Below are positions 22,667 to 33,686 of a stretch of 64,000 nucleotides of DNA, one piece after another. The stretch is taken from positions 288,001,348 through 288,065,347 of the forward strand of contig NC_073746.1 of NCBI RefSeq assembly GCF_029784135.1, given 5' to 3'. The position numbers and the translations under genes were made by a program. The stretch comes from Toxorhynchites rutilus septentrionalis. Lineage: Eukaryota > Arthropoda > Insecta > Diptera > Culicidae. Each line of letters begins with the position of its first letter. The first letter of the stretch is position 1. The notes beneath the pieces are model-generated. The model saw only the letters and a list, made by a program, of their open reading frames with translations, ran no database searches and was not told where the DNA came from.

Positions 22667-23623
22667 CAAGGCTTCTTCACGCAGTTTCTCCGCCAAAACG
22701 ACTTAACAGTCAGTCGGGCGTTTAGTTACTTTCCCCCTCTACGACTCTCCCATGTATATCGTATTCATACATCGATGTTTGAGTTCAACTTGGTTTGAAA
22801 TACGCTACAGGTGAGTTAGATTTGTTTTATATCGTACACGAAAATTACTCACACGTATAAAATAGCGTGCAGTGTGTATGCGCTATTTTGCACGCTTTTT
22901 ACTAAAGCTAACGCGAGGACCTTTACAGCATACTTGATAACTGTCAAAGTTCGTAGGTTTGAGTTCACGATGGGTAAACAATAAACCGTCCATTGATGGG
23001 GTAACTACTTTTTTGCATCAGAAGTTTTCGTTCCTCTTTATATGGAAGTAAAAATAAAATTGCGTACGCGGGTAATAATTTCGTAGAAATTATGGATTGT
23101 ATATTGAAGTCAGTTGAATGAAGAGGCAGATTTGTATTCATTATGGCGGGTTTACATTAGGGAGATCTATAGCTATAGATGGATTTATTCACGTGAGAAT
23201 AGGTGTAAACGGGTGAGAATAAATATGATACACTTATTCGAGGTATATATAACTTGAATAAATTCAGCATATGTAAACGCTTGTGAATTTCTCACTGGTG
23301 AGAAATCACTAAAGTTGGATGCAGTTCTACTTCAGGTGAATAAATTCACCGAAGATATGAATATATTCATTATAGAAGTTCACACTAGTGTAAACGGTTG
23401 ATGCGATTTCTATAAATCTCATCATATTTCTTCACATGAATATATCCCAAGTCTAAATCCACCCTTAGTCACGTCAGTTAGAATAACCACTGACTGGACT
23501 AGTTCATCTGTCATCTTCGCTAGTCAACGCTAGTCGGCGACTGCCGAAGCAGTTCTAGTCGAAGCGAAGCTACTGAGAGTAGAGTTAGGCTTCATTTTTC
23601 ACCTTCGAACATTTCGGGCCCTG
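22667..23623. mobile_element. hAT-type MITE, copy 1, interrupted by another MITE
   Basis: The element is bounded by CAAGGC... and ...GGGCCCTG, with the 8-bp direct repeat AACCACAC outside both ends (22659-22666 and 23624-23631), the hAT signature. The body matches 55493-56307 in inverted orientation, including CTTCACGCAGTTTCTCCGCC, CAGTCGGGCGTTTAGT and TTTCACCTTCGAA blocks. A 321-bp insert at 23144-23464 is absent from the other copy. There is no coding capacity, so it depends on a transposase elsewhere. Confidence 0.88.
23144..23464. mobile_element. PIF/Harbinger-like MITE inserted in the hAT MITE
   Basis: The second hAT copy (55493-56307) lacks this segment and so shows the empty site. The insert runs from TGGCGGGTTTACATTAGG to CTAAATCCACCC, with TTA duplicated at 23141-23143 and 23465-23467. 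Its ends pair imperfectly (GGCGGGTTTACATTAGGGA against GGGTGGATTTAGACTTGGGA). A 3-bp TWA target fits PIF/Harbinger. Confidence 0.82.
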
Positions 23624-23705
23624 AACCACACTTCTTGAAAAATCATGACACTTGCATTGATGCCTTTCACTCGGTTGATGCTATCGACTTGATTGGTATG
23701 TACAA

Positions 23706-23963
23706 TACAGTAAGTTACCTCTAATTCGAAATCTAGCTAAATGGAGAGTGTGCTCAAATGCGACACGAATAATTGGACATTTTCGCCTCTTATTGGGCAT
23801 TTTTTTAAACATCGAGTTTGGAATCCAAATTATGGCCACAGATTGAAAGTCGTCACCAGACGTCGACAGTACAGTGTACCACTGTCATGGCGAATGTTCA
23901 ATTACAGGTCACAATCGCATCTAATGTGACATGTTGCCTCGGTATGTCGAATTAGAGATAGTA
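23706..23963. mobile_element. TA-flanked MITE (CAGTAAGTTACATC family), copy 2
   Basis: Starts TACAGTAAGTTACCTC and carries the family landmarks GCGACACGAATAATTGGACA and CAATTACAGGTCACAATCGC. The right end is decayed. At about 258 bp it is close to the uninterrupted length of the family. Confidence 0.75.
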
Positions 23964-24534
23964 AAATAGAGCTGATGAGTATAATTCTTATCTATCCGAT
24001 TTCTATGATAGGACTCAATATTTTTTGGGCTGCTTCTGCTTATATCAAAAAAAATTACAGAACGAGCAGTAACAATTTTTTTCTCATGGTGCGAAAAATA
24101 TAGGGGAGTTTGGTTCTACACGATTTTCAAATGAAAGAAATATATTTTTAACAAAGGTCAGTTGAAATTTAGCATAAAACTCAAATTAGCATGTCGACAA
24201 AACATTTCCCAGAGTTGAGCTCATACATTTTTTATACAGTTTCTAGGCTATCAAAAAGTCGATGCATAATTCGTCAAAAAAAACTATCGATGCATAATTT
24301 GTCAAAAAAATTTCGAGTTGTTTGGTTGGCTTGTTACATCCCTAATATTTTTCCTTGGGGAATATTTTAAAAATGTACCAAAATATGCTATTCACAATAA
24401 ATGAAATTCGAACAAGAGCATCGATTCTATTTGATTCATTCGATTTACGTAATACGAAATTTCGTTCGACGTGGACTCCGGTTTTTTTTATGAAGCACTA
24501 TTTCACCCGACTTTTGGGTGGTATTACTTATATT
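23964..24534. other. Non-coding, no feature recognised
   Basis: AT-rich intergenic sequence with a local repeat of GTCAAAAAAA/TCGATGCATAATT blocks near 24260-24310. No coding potential seen. Confidence 0.4.
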
Positions 24535-24782
24535 CGTGCGAGCGGATGATCCGCGGTGCGGTTTATCCGCGAAAGCGAGTACCATAGTAATTCTATGAAC
24601 GTACCCTAAATTTGACAATGAGTGGTAGGTTTTTGTTCTTCTGTTTTGGTCATGACTTTCACATTATTTGACTACTGGTGTACACGACCTTACAGATGGA
24701 TAGTTCAATGATTCCTGTATTGATTCCGATTTTTGTGACCCGCTGTGAGCTAGCCCGACTGCGGATAATCGGGGTTCCACTG
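24535..24782. mobile_element. MITE with ATCCGCG-rich TIRs, copy 2
   Basis: Shares GCGGATGATCCGCGGTGCGG and the following roughly 180 bp with copy 1 at 20013-20354, with an internal deletion. It ends at GATAATCGGGGTTCCACTG next to TA. Confidence 0.75.
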
Positions 24783-26640
24783 TAGTTATAATCGTCAGCA
24801 ACAAAAATGGTCGGTCATCGAATAAGCGCAACACAGCCGTTCCTTTCAGTAGGTTATATTTCATTTTCTCACATGTGTTTTCCATTATTGATTATTCTTT
24901 TCATTGCATTATGACAACAAATTCTGCCACTCTTCTTCTCGCAGATACGATTTATTATCCTTCGTGCAGGTTTCCTCGTTTCTCATTAATCCACCCAATA
25001 AATAAACAGCTAAACTAGATCACTTATTCATGCGACTTGTGTTGTTATTTATGTATTGTGAAAACGCTTTTACTCTTACTATCAAATTGAAGTTCTAAGA
25101 GACGAACGGCTTTACATATCTGATGTTGGTTTTATTTTTGTTTGTTTTGTTTTCTTTGTTACTCATGATTTCCTTCTGCGTGTGTGTGTATGTGTCTGAA
25201 ACACGATAATACGGTTTGCTTGCATTGTTTGCTGATGCACAAATGTGATTTACAAATCTATGCTCATTTCTTCATTTGCCATTGAAATAATGTAGTATTA
25301 GTTAGACTTATAAGTTTTAATATCAGTTACTTGGTTTTGATCCTTGTTAGTAATAATTTCACTAAAATTATCTGCTTTCTGTTACTTTAAATGTTCCGTT
25401 CCATTCATAATTTCATTTATTTTGTATCGCAAAAGGATGGTAGAAGTATGTTCGCGCCAATTAGAACTACACTCTGAAATGGCAAATATTCAAATTGATT
25501 TGATGTTGGCATTTATCGCCAGTGTTAATCTGTTGCCCCAGAGTCGATACCCCGCTCAACACTGTTGGTTTAATGATCTACCACTACCACGTACTTTATT
25601 CGGTTCTACTAAGTTTCTAAAAATAAATAGTCAAAATAAATGATCTTCTTCTTTATTGTTTTGTTCTCCCTATCACACACACACGCGAACACTTTTCTAC
25701 TGGACTGCTCGTACTGTTAGTAGTAAAATATAGCGCTTTACTCGACAGCGAGAATATCAATTTCTTTTTAGTTCGCTCTTTCATCTATTTTTGTTTTTTG
25801 CTTTTCCTAAATTTGAAGTTTAATGACTTGATTCTACATCGTTTGGGCACTGGTAATTAGGAATGAAATCTAATTTTCTATTCGGTTCGATTTAAAACGA
25901 ATACAGCTGTTTTTCTCCTCTTCACGGTTCACAAACATTGTCAAACAATGTTGCTTAGGACGAAATGAACAGTATCAGCTTACAAAAATGTTCTCCGTAA
26001 TTACTCGTTTAAATAAGAGGTGAAAGACACTATTTACTGAATTTTCGGTTGAGTTCGAAACAGAGTGTTGTAAAAATGTAGAGCGGGGAATTGCATTCGA
26101 TCGCATCGAATAACATTTTTTTCCTGTCGCAAAATCAATCAGGAAACGACTTATGGTTATTTTAACATTAGATTTGCTTCTCGTTCAGAGGAAGAGTAGC
26201 ATTAATTCAATTTCATATTTACAAATACTCTCGGCGGAAAAATCGCGAGAAATTGGTAGCGAATTGTGATAATCTTGATTCAACCAAGAGGGATTGATCT
26301 TTTCTTACGCAAAATAGACTAAATAGCTCGGTAGTTACTGGTTGGCTTTTCAATAAACGATAGAGTTTGCTCGAATGAAATGGAAAATTCGAACGAAAAT
26401 AGCGTAAAAAATGTCCATTATGGTGTTGATCTCTAAACATTGTCTCTCAGAAGTTTAAAATAGTTCCATCTCTCTATTGTTTTTATCTAAGGATTTAAAA
26501 CATGCTCATTTATTACGAACGCACAATCTTGTTCTCTCTATCCTTCGTTCACCCCACTTAAATCCTACACAAAACGGAAAGTAATCGAAACAAGAACCGA
26601 ACATAGCCTATACATACCACGTACATACATTCTCTTCTCT
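24783..26640 (-). other. 3' UTR and downstream flank of Ptpmeg2
   Basis: Lies immediately downstream of the Ptpmeg2 stop codon on the minus strand, so the 3' UTR must begin here. Several minus-strand AATAAA signals (TTTATT on the plus strand, for example near 26509, 25652 and 25596) are candidates for polyadenylation, and I cannot choose between them. No repeat with paired ends is recognised. Confidence 0.4.
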
Positions 26641-27075
26641 CTAATCGGAGTCTTCGTCTCGCTCTTCAAACTCGGACAAATCCGCTGACTTCAACAGCGA
26701 ACGGGACAGTGCATACTCAATTAGTGCCAGATGGCAAAACACGTATTGATCCGGCATTTGGATCGAGTACGCTCGCTGCGAACGAATCTTTTCCACCGTC
26801 CCCTTGATGTCGGCACTGCCGACATCCTCCAGCCGGGATATACAGATGTCCAGTGTGATGAAGGTGCCGGTGCGACCGATTCCTGCGCTGCAGTGCACAA
26901 CAATCGGCGGACCACGGGGATGGCCAGCCCACATATCGCCGAGTGATTTCACCATATCGGCCTGCTTCTCCCGGGCACGCTGCAGGAAGTTCAGCATAGC
27001 TCGTGCCGACGCGGGAACACCGTAATCGGGCCAGCTGGTGAACTGCCAGTGGGAAACGCAACGCACTTCGTCAGT
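26641..27075 (-). CDS. Ptpmeg2: Ptpmeg2 final coding exon (phosphatase C-terminal half)
   Basis: This 435-bp exon encodes 144 residues and a TAG stop at 26641-26643. It carries the catalytic core of a classical tyrosine phosphatase: the WPD loop in TSWPDYGVP with the general-acid Asp, the P-loop VHCSAGIGRTG with the nucleophilic Cys and the Arg that bind phosphotyrosine, and the Q-loop segment QMPDQYVFCH. The tail ends in an acidic EERDEDSD. All key residues are present, so the enzyme should be active. The acceptor is CTGTCAAG|ACT, phase 0, after a 69-bp intron. The sequence fits MEG2/PTPN9, a phosphatase linked to secretory vesicle membranes through its CRAL-TRIO domain. Confidence 0.95.
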   Translation of the reverse strand, partial: TDEVRCVSHWQFTSWPDYGVPASARAMLNFLQRAREKQADMVKSLGDMWAGHPRGPPIVVHCSAGIGRTGTFITLDICISRLEDVGSADIKGTVEKIRSQRAYSIQMPDQYVFCHLALIEYALSRSLLKSADLSEFEERDEDSD

Positions 27076-27144
27076 CTTGACAGGAATAAAAAGAACAACA
27101 AACAAATGAATTGAATGATGATACTTTTGAAGGTGTAATCCTAC
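27076..27144 (-). other. Ptpmeg2 short intron (69 bp)
   Basis: It begins GTAGGA after ACTAAG and ends TGTCAAG. Removing it restores ELELKNTK-TDEVRCVSHWQF, which aligns with the family. It is tiny beside the multi-kilobase neighbouring introns. Confidence 0.93.
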
Positions 27145-27535
27145 CTTAGTATTTTTCAGTTCCAACTCCGCGACTGTATAGTCCTCGTTCGCCTCAATCG
27201 CCATGGTTCGTATTTGGAAGCAACCGTACTCCACAAAATTGCCTTCGTTAGGTTCCCAGTATTGGCCACATTTTACCCGTCCTCGTTCCATCACCCGGGT
27301 TGTCATCACTATCACCAGACAATGCTGCTCCCAAACCATTCGCCAAAAATCGTAAGAAGTTTTCGGCAATGGGCCCTGCGTAGAGATGTATGCGTTCTTC
27401 TGCTTGTAACCATCCACAAAATTGGCGTTGATGTAGTCCGATGTCGGATCGTCATCCTCCTGGGATAGAACAACCCGACTGTGGTCGTAGCACAGAACGT
27501 CTGTATAGCGGTTCTTCGGTAAGTTGTTTCTCAGC
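27145..27535 (-). CDS. Ptpmeg2: Ptpmeg2 coding exon (phosphatase N-terminal half)
   Basis: This 391-bp exon begins after TTCTTCTAG with the last base of a Lys codon and ends in phase 0. It contains the phosphotyrosine-loop region NRYTDVLCYDHSRV, the DYINANFVDGYKQKNAYIST block and the family motif DFWRMVWEQ, followed by VIVMTTRVMERGRVKCGQYW. These are the conserved substrate-recognition and core-structure motifs of class I tyrosine phosphatases. They match MEG2/PTPN9 better than other subfamilies that I know. It joins in frame to the exon at 31050 through the codon AA|G. Confidence 0.95.
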
Positions 27536-28270
27536 CTAGAAGAAGGGATTAGTAGTTTAAAAAGTAGAAGGGTCTGTGCATAGAGGCATGGACGGGAATT
27601 TGACGTAGGACTTCGAGGACTGCTCAGACTGTTCAGAAATTTGTAAATTTAACTCATTATTTAATCCAAATGTTGGCCCTAGAAACACCTTTTGTTATAT
27701 GAACTGAACTGAAAACGGGTTGTATGTAAAAATCCTTATTAATAAAACCGTCCCTACAGAAGTATTAATCGATCGGTCGCCATCTCCTCTCCTCTGGCTT
27801 TGATAAGTGCTTGCCATCAGCAAATGTAGAATAAGCACGAATAAGTAAACCAAACCATGGAGTAGGGATAGGCAAAACAGTTCACTTTGATGAACGGTTC
27901 AGTCGCTAACCGTTTACCTGAGTGAAAGAGTTCTTTTGAACTGTTTTTTCGCTCATTCGTTCAGCGGTATCTCTACCGGTCAAAACAACGTGGAATGTTA
28001 GCTGGAACCCAACAACCATAAGCAGCTTGACATTTATTCATTTCTTGGCATTGATATCTTTATAGCGAATTCGTTTTTGTTCAGTTCCAACCCCAGTGCC
28101 ACACTAACTGCTGTCAAAACGTTTTTTTATTCACTCAATTTCAACCCAGTTCCGCACTAGGTTCACCCCGAAAGCTGTTAGTTTTGCACTGAGGTGTTTC
28201 ACGGGTTCACTAATACAACTATACTGAGGTGTCAAGTTCCGAGTATTGTTTTGGAAAATCTCAAAATAAA

Positions 28271-28643
28271 GGGCCTGATTCTCGAATACACTACACGTTG
28301 AAAACGAAATGAGGTGTGTCCGTGATGACAACGGTACGGTGTCGGCATCTGGGTACAAAAATAATTTCCCAATAAAACTTATCATTATAAGAACAAATTA
28401 TCTTCAGATGAAATGTTTGTACTAGATTATTTTACCACATGAAGAAAACAAAGTTTTCCATTCACATTGAACACTAATTTGAAGCGGAGAAGTTAGTTTT
28501 CATCGATAATTTTTATTAAAATAGTGCTCATTCTGCCTGTGAACCCACTATTATCTATGATGCTTCACTAACTCGTGAAAAGTAGTTCAGTGGCGTGCCG
28601 TGCATTTCGTTTTCACCGTGAAGTGTATTCGAGAATCAGCCCC
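28271..28643. mobile_element. MITE with GGGCCTGATTCTCG termini
   Basis: The left end GGGCCTGATTCTCGAATACA is matched by the right end read inward, GGGGCTGATTCTCGAATACA. Both continue to a GAAAACGAAATG block, giving about 40-bp inverted repeats on a 373-bp element. The GGCCTGATTC core resembles the MITE at 18149-18703. The target duplication is not clear (AAA-rich flanks). Confidence 0.8.
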
Positions 28644-29734
28644 AAAGACTATGAAAATGGAAAACCTGCTGCTCTTGCTTTTGTATTATTGCAATCGTAA
28701 TGCAATTCGGATTCTAATTTAGAAGATAGACGGTAGAAGTCCCAGCTCTGGAAAATAATTATTCCCCTATAACATGACTTGTGACCACTTGTTTTGTAAT
28801 GACCAAACATACAGAGCTGCTTCTCCTAGATTTACGACCACTAATTTTATAACATTGGGTCATGTTTATGGAAGTTATCAGGTGGTTTTTGGTGAGATTG
28901 AAATCAATGTTCACAATGTTCACAAAAAATGTTCTACGATCGAAAAGAAAAGATTGATTTTCGCAATTTTTCGGAGCACAGAGAATCGGTCCAAAAAATC
29001 GAAAATCGGAAAGGAAAAGATCGATCTTCTAAATATCGATCCAATATCGCCCAATCCTACACATGTGGTTCCCCGTAAATAGCGACATATCCGACAATGA
29101 ACGGTCGTTTTGCCGGAATCAATCACTTTGGATAGCATCTAAAGCGCGAAGTTCCACTGGGCGACCTCTAATTATGGATCACCAACACCTTTCTTAACTT
29201 TTTGGGTGGGAGAAGAATTAACTGAAGCGAGGCTGTTTTTCTGGAACATAAGAGGCTCCATAACTAAGTTCGAAAATGTACGAGCGAACTTGTCCGGACT
29301 AAAAAACGGCCACAGCAACATATTACAATTGCGATCTTTGCCAGATCCGCAATTCGATCGAATACATCGTTGGTGTTTTCCCGAAATTCGAGAACCTCTG
29401 GAACTTTTACGAGATCAGCGGGAGCATTTGTAAAATACTTGGTATTATTATCCAAAAATCCTTGTTCAGGGCCTTCAATTGAGCATCTTTTTTTCCCTGT
29501 TAGGTGTGAACCACTGCGTCCATTATTTTGAATGTGCTGAAGTCTTTCTTATTAAGGCTCAGCAGTTGTTGAGTAATTTTAATATTAAGCGTAATATTTT
29601 GTTTTGCCTGTTTAAGTTTAGCAGCCATCCAATTGGCTGTTACTTCCCGGTCTTTCCATTTTTTCACCTCACTTTTCAACACACAGTCAGAAAGTCCACA
29701 GAATGGTTCTGGATCAGTGAATGGTGAGATTTAA

Positions 29735-30495
29735 GCCGTTCCTGGCAAGTTCATCTGCTCGCTCGTTGCCCTCTATACCGCAATGGCCAGGAATTCAGTA
29801 CAGTTGTACCGAACATATCTGACTTGATTGCCGTAAAAGGGAAATGCATTCCCAGACAATTTTTTAAGAACATTTAAAAGTATTTAGAGCTTTAAGTGCC
29901 GCTTGACTGTCTGATAACATGCAAATGTTAGCATGTCTATATTTCCTTTTGAGGCAGACATTTAAACATTCTATTGTTGCAGTTATTTCTGCCAGAAAAA
30001 CTGTTGGCCAGTTTTCCACAGCCACAGAGATTTTTGTTCTGAGACCATACACTCCGGCATCTGTTCTGATTCCCATTTTCGACCCGTCAGTGTAGAACAT
30101 GATTAAACCATTACGAACATTGGGACCATCTTCATTCCATACTGAGCGAGAATGTTCGATCACTCTGTATGGAATGTCATAATTAGTCCTAGGTTCCATC
30201 CAATCACTGTTCATCTCTGAGGCTGGTCCAATGGATAAAAGATTCAGGATGCTCAAGTGACCAGTTTTGTCACCGTCTAGTATTTTTTCTTACATGCGCT
30301 TTTTTAGCCTCTAGCTGAACATATTGGTTCAAAGTTACCAGATGGATAGCCTCCAATGCCTGTGAAGAAGTGCTTAGCATTGCTCCAGTAATGGCAACGC
30401 ATGCTAGTCGTCGGAGTTTGTTTAGCTTTTTTGCAGCTACAGTCTCCTTAGTCTTTGGCCACCATACAAGTTAGGCATAGGTTATTCTAGGCCGC
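29735..30495 (-). pseudogene. LINE 3' fragment with RNase H domain
   Basis: On the minus strand a post-reverse-transcriptase region is recognisable (VWWPKTKETVAAKKLNKLRR, then ITGAMLSTSSQALEAIHLVT). It is followed by an RNase H domain (IMFYTDGSKM..DAGVYG, VFLAEITATIECL, LSDSQAALKAL) and a terminal IPGHCGIEGNERADELA motif. This layout fits I/R1/LOA-group non-LTR retrotransposons with an RNase H. At least one stop interrupts it and the 5' part is missing, as usual for truncated LINE copies. Confidence 0.85.
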
Positions 30496-31049
30496 ACAAA
30501 TTGCAGTGTAAACCCACATAACCATTTTTGGTTTAATCTTGCCTTAAACTTGACTTGCCTAGACATGCCTTAAAAATCTAGATTAAAGGTGGAATTAGTT
30601 TTGATTCTCCGTTTTTAATCAGCGTTTATTAGTCTGGCCCTCGTTAAGACTAACCCAGCAACTATGTTTGCAACATCTATTGCACTTTCAGGTCCTGTGA
30701 GGCGCATTCGAAAGCATTTCGTGTCGCCAGGTTTTGCCAACAAGCCAGCAACTTTAATAGAGCATCCAACGAGAAATTCGCAACATTCCGGTCGAAATGT
30801 ATGGCTGAGTAGTGGAAAATTGGGTCCAACTGATCGATAGCTGTAGATGTGCCCGTGAATCTCGTATGACCGAAATCGAATTTCATTCCTAAAATGTAAG
30901 AATTGAACTACAACCAGATAAATTTGAACTCAACATCTCAAAAAACCTGTGTTTTATGAACAAAAATTAACAAGTTCTTAATGAAAGACCCGTTAGAAAT
31001 CAAAAACGTAGTCCTAGGTCAAAAAGAACAGAACGGATCTGCTACTCAC

Positions 31050-31577
31050 TTTGCGTGTGTGAAGGTACCTTCGGGTGCGCGTGCCTTAATATCAGTGTAC
31101 TCTCGTATCAGTCCCTGTTTACCCAACTCCCGCACCATTTGTACAATCTGTTCTATTGTCTTTGGATCACCCTCGGCACCGGCCAGACTGTCGTCATCGC
31201 TGAAGCCAGACGATGCGCTGCTCGGTGGATTCTCGTTCCACAGCTCGCTGCTGCTGGTATTGTGGTGGTGGTGATGATGACTGTGATGCACATGATGGTG
31301 GTGAACACCGGCCGCTACGGCCACCGCTAGGTCCGAGATGTCCTCGACGCCAATGCTGCTGGGTGACCGATGGTGACTGGAGACATAATGATCTGTTGAA
31401 CCGGCCATCACGTCCCCTGTCAGATGTGGATCAAGGATGGCTGTTGTAACTGTCGTTGTTCCACCGCTTCCCATGGTACTGCCACTGTTGTTCTGGGATG
31501 TATTATTTTGCTGTTGATCGACACCAGCGATTATTTCGTCCTCACGATTCGTCATCGATTTGTAGCAATGAAGTAAC
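31050..31577 (-). CDS. Ptpmeg2: Ptpmeg2 coding exon (His-rich linker and start of phosphatase domain)
   Basis: This 528-bp exon begins after TCTCTTCCAG with the third base of a Trp codon and ends AA before GTGAGT. It joins the CRAL-TRIO region to the phosphatase domain. The first two thirds are low complexity: Gln/Asn/Ser/Gly/Thr runs, then a histidine tract (HHHHVHHSHHHHHH). An acidic motif NPPSSASSGFSDDDSLAG follows. The end, IEQIVQMVRELGKQGLIREY to EGTFTHAK, is the helical start of the MEG2 phosphatase domain. The His-rich linker is much longer than the linker of human PTPN9 as I recall it. The equivalent plus-strand open frames are shadows. Confidence 0.93.
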
Positions 31578-33016
31578 CTGGAAGAGAAAATCAATTAGGT
31601 TTGTCTTCCTTATTTTGAGGAGAGATCCAAACTACTCGCGGAATGCTATTGGCTTGTGAACATGAGTGTGATGTGTCTCAGAGATGGCGCTAATGGTATG
31701 AATCAAAGACCAGTGAAGACACGCAGACTACGCGTCCTTATTCGACCGCTCTGAGCGTGAATACGGTTGTGACTATTTGTGGCAGGAGAGGATTCCGGAA
31801 GGATGTAACGGTTGAAGGAGGGATATTAAATAAAATACTTCCAAGAACGAGGAGGTGAAATAAAACACGCTGTAACAATCCTATTTATTCTAACCTGTTG
31901 CTCATGTCAAGAAATAATGTTATGGAGTTATGTCAAAGGTCACTCGGCGGAAGAAGAGGTATCGCGCGCTAATTATATCGTTAATGTTAATCCCAACAGT
32001 TATGTATCGTCAAGCTCTAGCAATCAAACACTGATCGACCTTGAGAATACATAATCGAGCGTATTTTTGGCTGGAGCTCGACCTTGAAACACCACCACTG
32101 GCGAGGTCTAGCGCAGTGGGAAAACTGTTTTTGAATGGTGTGTTGTTTATGGAACGCACTGATCGATTGGAAGCAGGCACATGCCATCGTTTTTGGGGGT
32201 TTGTTACTTCCTCGAATGAGAATAAGCAAAGCAATCTACAAATTTTGTACACTCTCTAGTTGTGGCTAATTGTGAATGATTCTATATGAGGATGAGAGTG
32301 AGCACGAGTTTAATCTTTGGCCGAATTTCTGTTTACCTTAAACTTGGCATGCACAGTAAATGACGGATTCCTACACCCAGAAACTGTATGATCTGTGCAT
32401 CCTGGTTTTTTGCGTGGGTGTTATATGTTTGGTTTCGTTCCACCGGATGGTTGGTGATGGGAAGAGAAATTGGGTGGTGATGAGTGAAGTTTAGAGCAAT
32501 CCAAGCAGACCCACCAGGCATCGGGCGATTTGCCCCCAGACCACCGCGTGCGCCACAAACCCATCCCGGCAGCGCAGAGGAGTATTATGTGTGCGTAGGT
32601 GAGTGAGATTTTATTTATGCGTGGGAGGACATTATCAGATATTGGACGTTATCGCACAAGGATCAGACATATGCAGAGATAAGAAAAGAAGGCAGAGAAT
32701 AATGTACGAATTTATATACTGCTAGATGGATGCCGATCGTACTGATATGGGTAGTAGTAGTGCTGGTAACTGTTGCCGCTTCTAGTTTCCATTAGATTGG
32801 AAGATTATGTCGTGGAGTGTTTCCGTTCGTGGAAGGACGTTATATTTTTAGACACTTGTTATAAATCGAAAGACGTTACATGTGTGGAAGAAAGAAAGGT
32901 ATCTTACAAAGCATACAACATTGATATAGTTGCTAGGCAAATCGTTTCCACATATAATCGAGGAACGATTCGTGAAGCGAAGTGAGAAAAATATGCGATG
33001 TTGTATGTGTTTTTTC

Positions 33017-33024
33017 GGCTAAAG
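33017..33024. repeat. hAT target-site duplication, left (GGCTAAAG)
   Basis: Matches TGCTAAAG at 36676-36683 in seven of eight positions. Confidence 0.65.
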
Positions 33025-33104
33025 CAGCTATAGTCAAACTGCGGCCCGGCTGGCTCTTATGGGTGGCCTTACTGGTGTTACATTATTTGAAACTATTTTG
33101 TATA

Positions 33105-33394
33105 TGTAACAATAACGAGAACCTAAGAAATCATTCCCTATTTTTTGACGTCGGACTACGTCTTTTATTAATGGTGCCAAATCAGCAAATAGGACAAGGT
33201 TTTATGAAAGAGAAATATCAAATGCAGTGTCCGTTCTATGAACAGTTTGGATAGAGAATGTATTGCAAATTAAGCTCCGCCCGTATTCAATTTATTGCGT
33301 ATAATCAAGCTATTCGCGATTTACGATTCATCAGTCATCCAGCTAAGGACCAGACGGCAGCGAGGCTTTCCAAATGGCCTTTCTCAAGGCCAAG
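33105..33394 (+). repeat. Local duplication unit 1 within the hAT element
   Basis: Shares GTAACAATAA, TGGTGCCAAATC, AGAGAATGT, AAGCTNCGCCCGT, ATTCGCGATTT and CATCAGTCAT blocks, in order, with 33440-33686. It contains a 16-bp palindrome copy at 33147-33162; unit 2 has a decayed counterpart at 33482-33497 that is still roughly palindromic. Confidence 0.75.
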
Positions 33395-33439
33395 AGTTTA
33401 GTTGAGTTTTCCAAATTTCCAAAAAAATCCAAATTGATG

Positions 33440-33686
33440 TGTAACAATAAAGGAAACCTAAAAACTCATTACCTTTTTTTTCACATAGAAATATGTCTTT
33501 CACTCATGGTGCCAAATCCGAAAACAGGACACCTTTTTATGATATACGTGGATAGAGAGAATGTTGCAATTTAAGCTACGCCCGTTTCAATTGAGTATAA
33601 GCGAATTATTCGCGATTTCACAATATTCACGAATCATCAGTCATTTTGCTAGCAACTAACGAGGTTTTACAAATGGCTCAAGGCTT
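33440..33686 (+). repeat. Local duplication unit 2 within the hAT element
   Basis: Partner of 33105-33394, with several small deletions. Confidence 0.75.

Larger units (their letters stand above)
27536..31049 (-). other. Ptpmeg2 intron (3.5 kb) filled with repeats
   Basis: Donor GTGAGT at 31049-31044 and acceptor TTCTTCTAG at 27536. The intron holds a MITE (28271-28643), a LINE 3' fragment (29735-30495) and palindrome variants (27602 and 31005). The remainder shows nothing recognisable. Confidence 0.9.
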
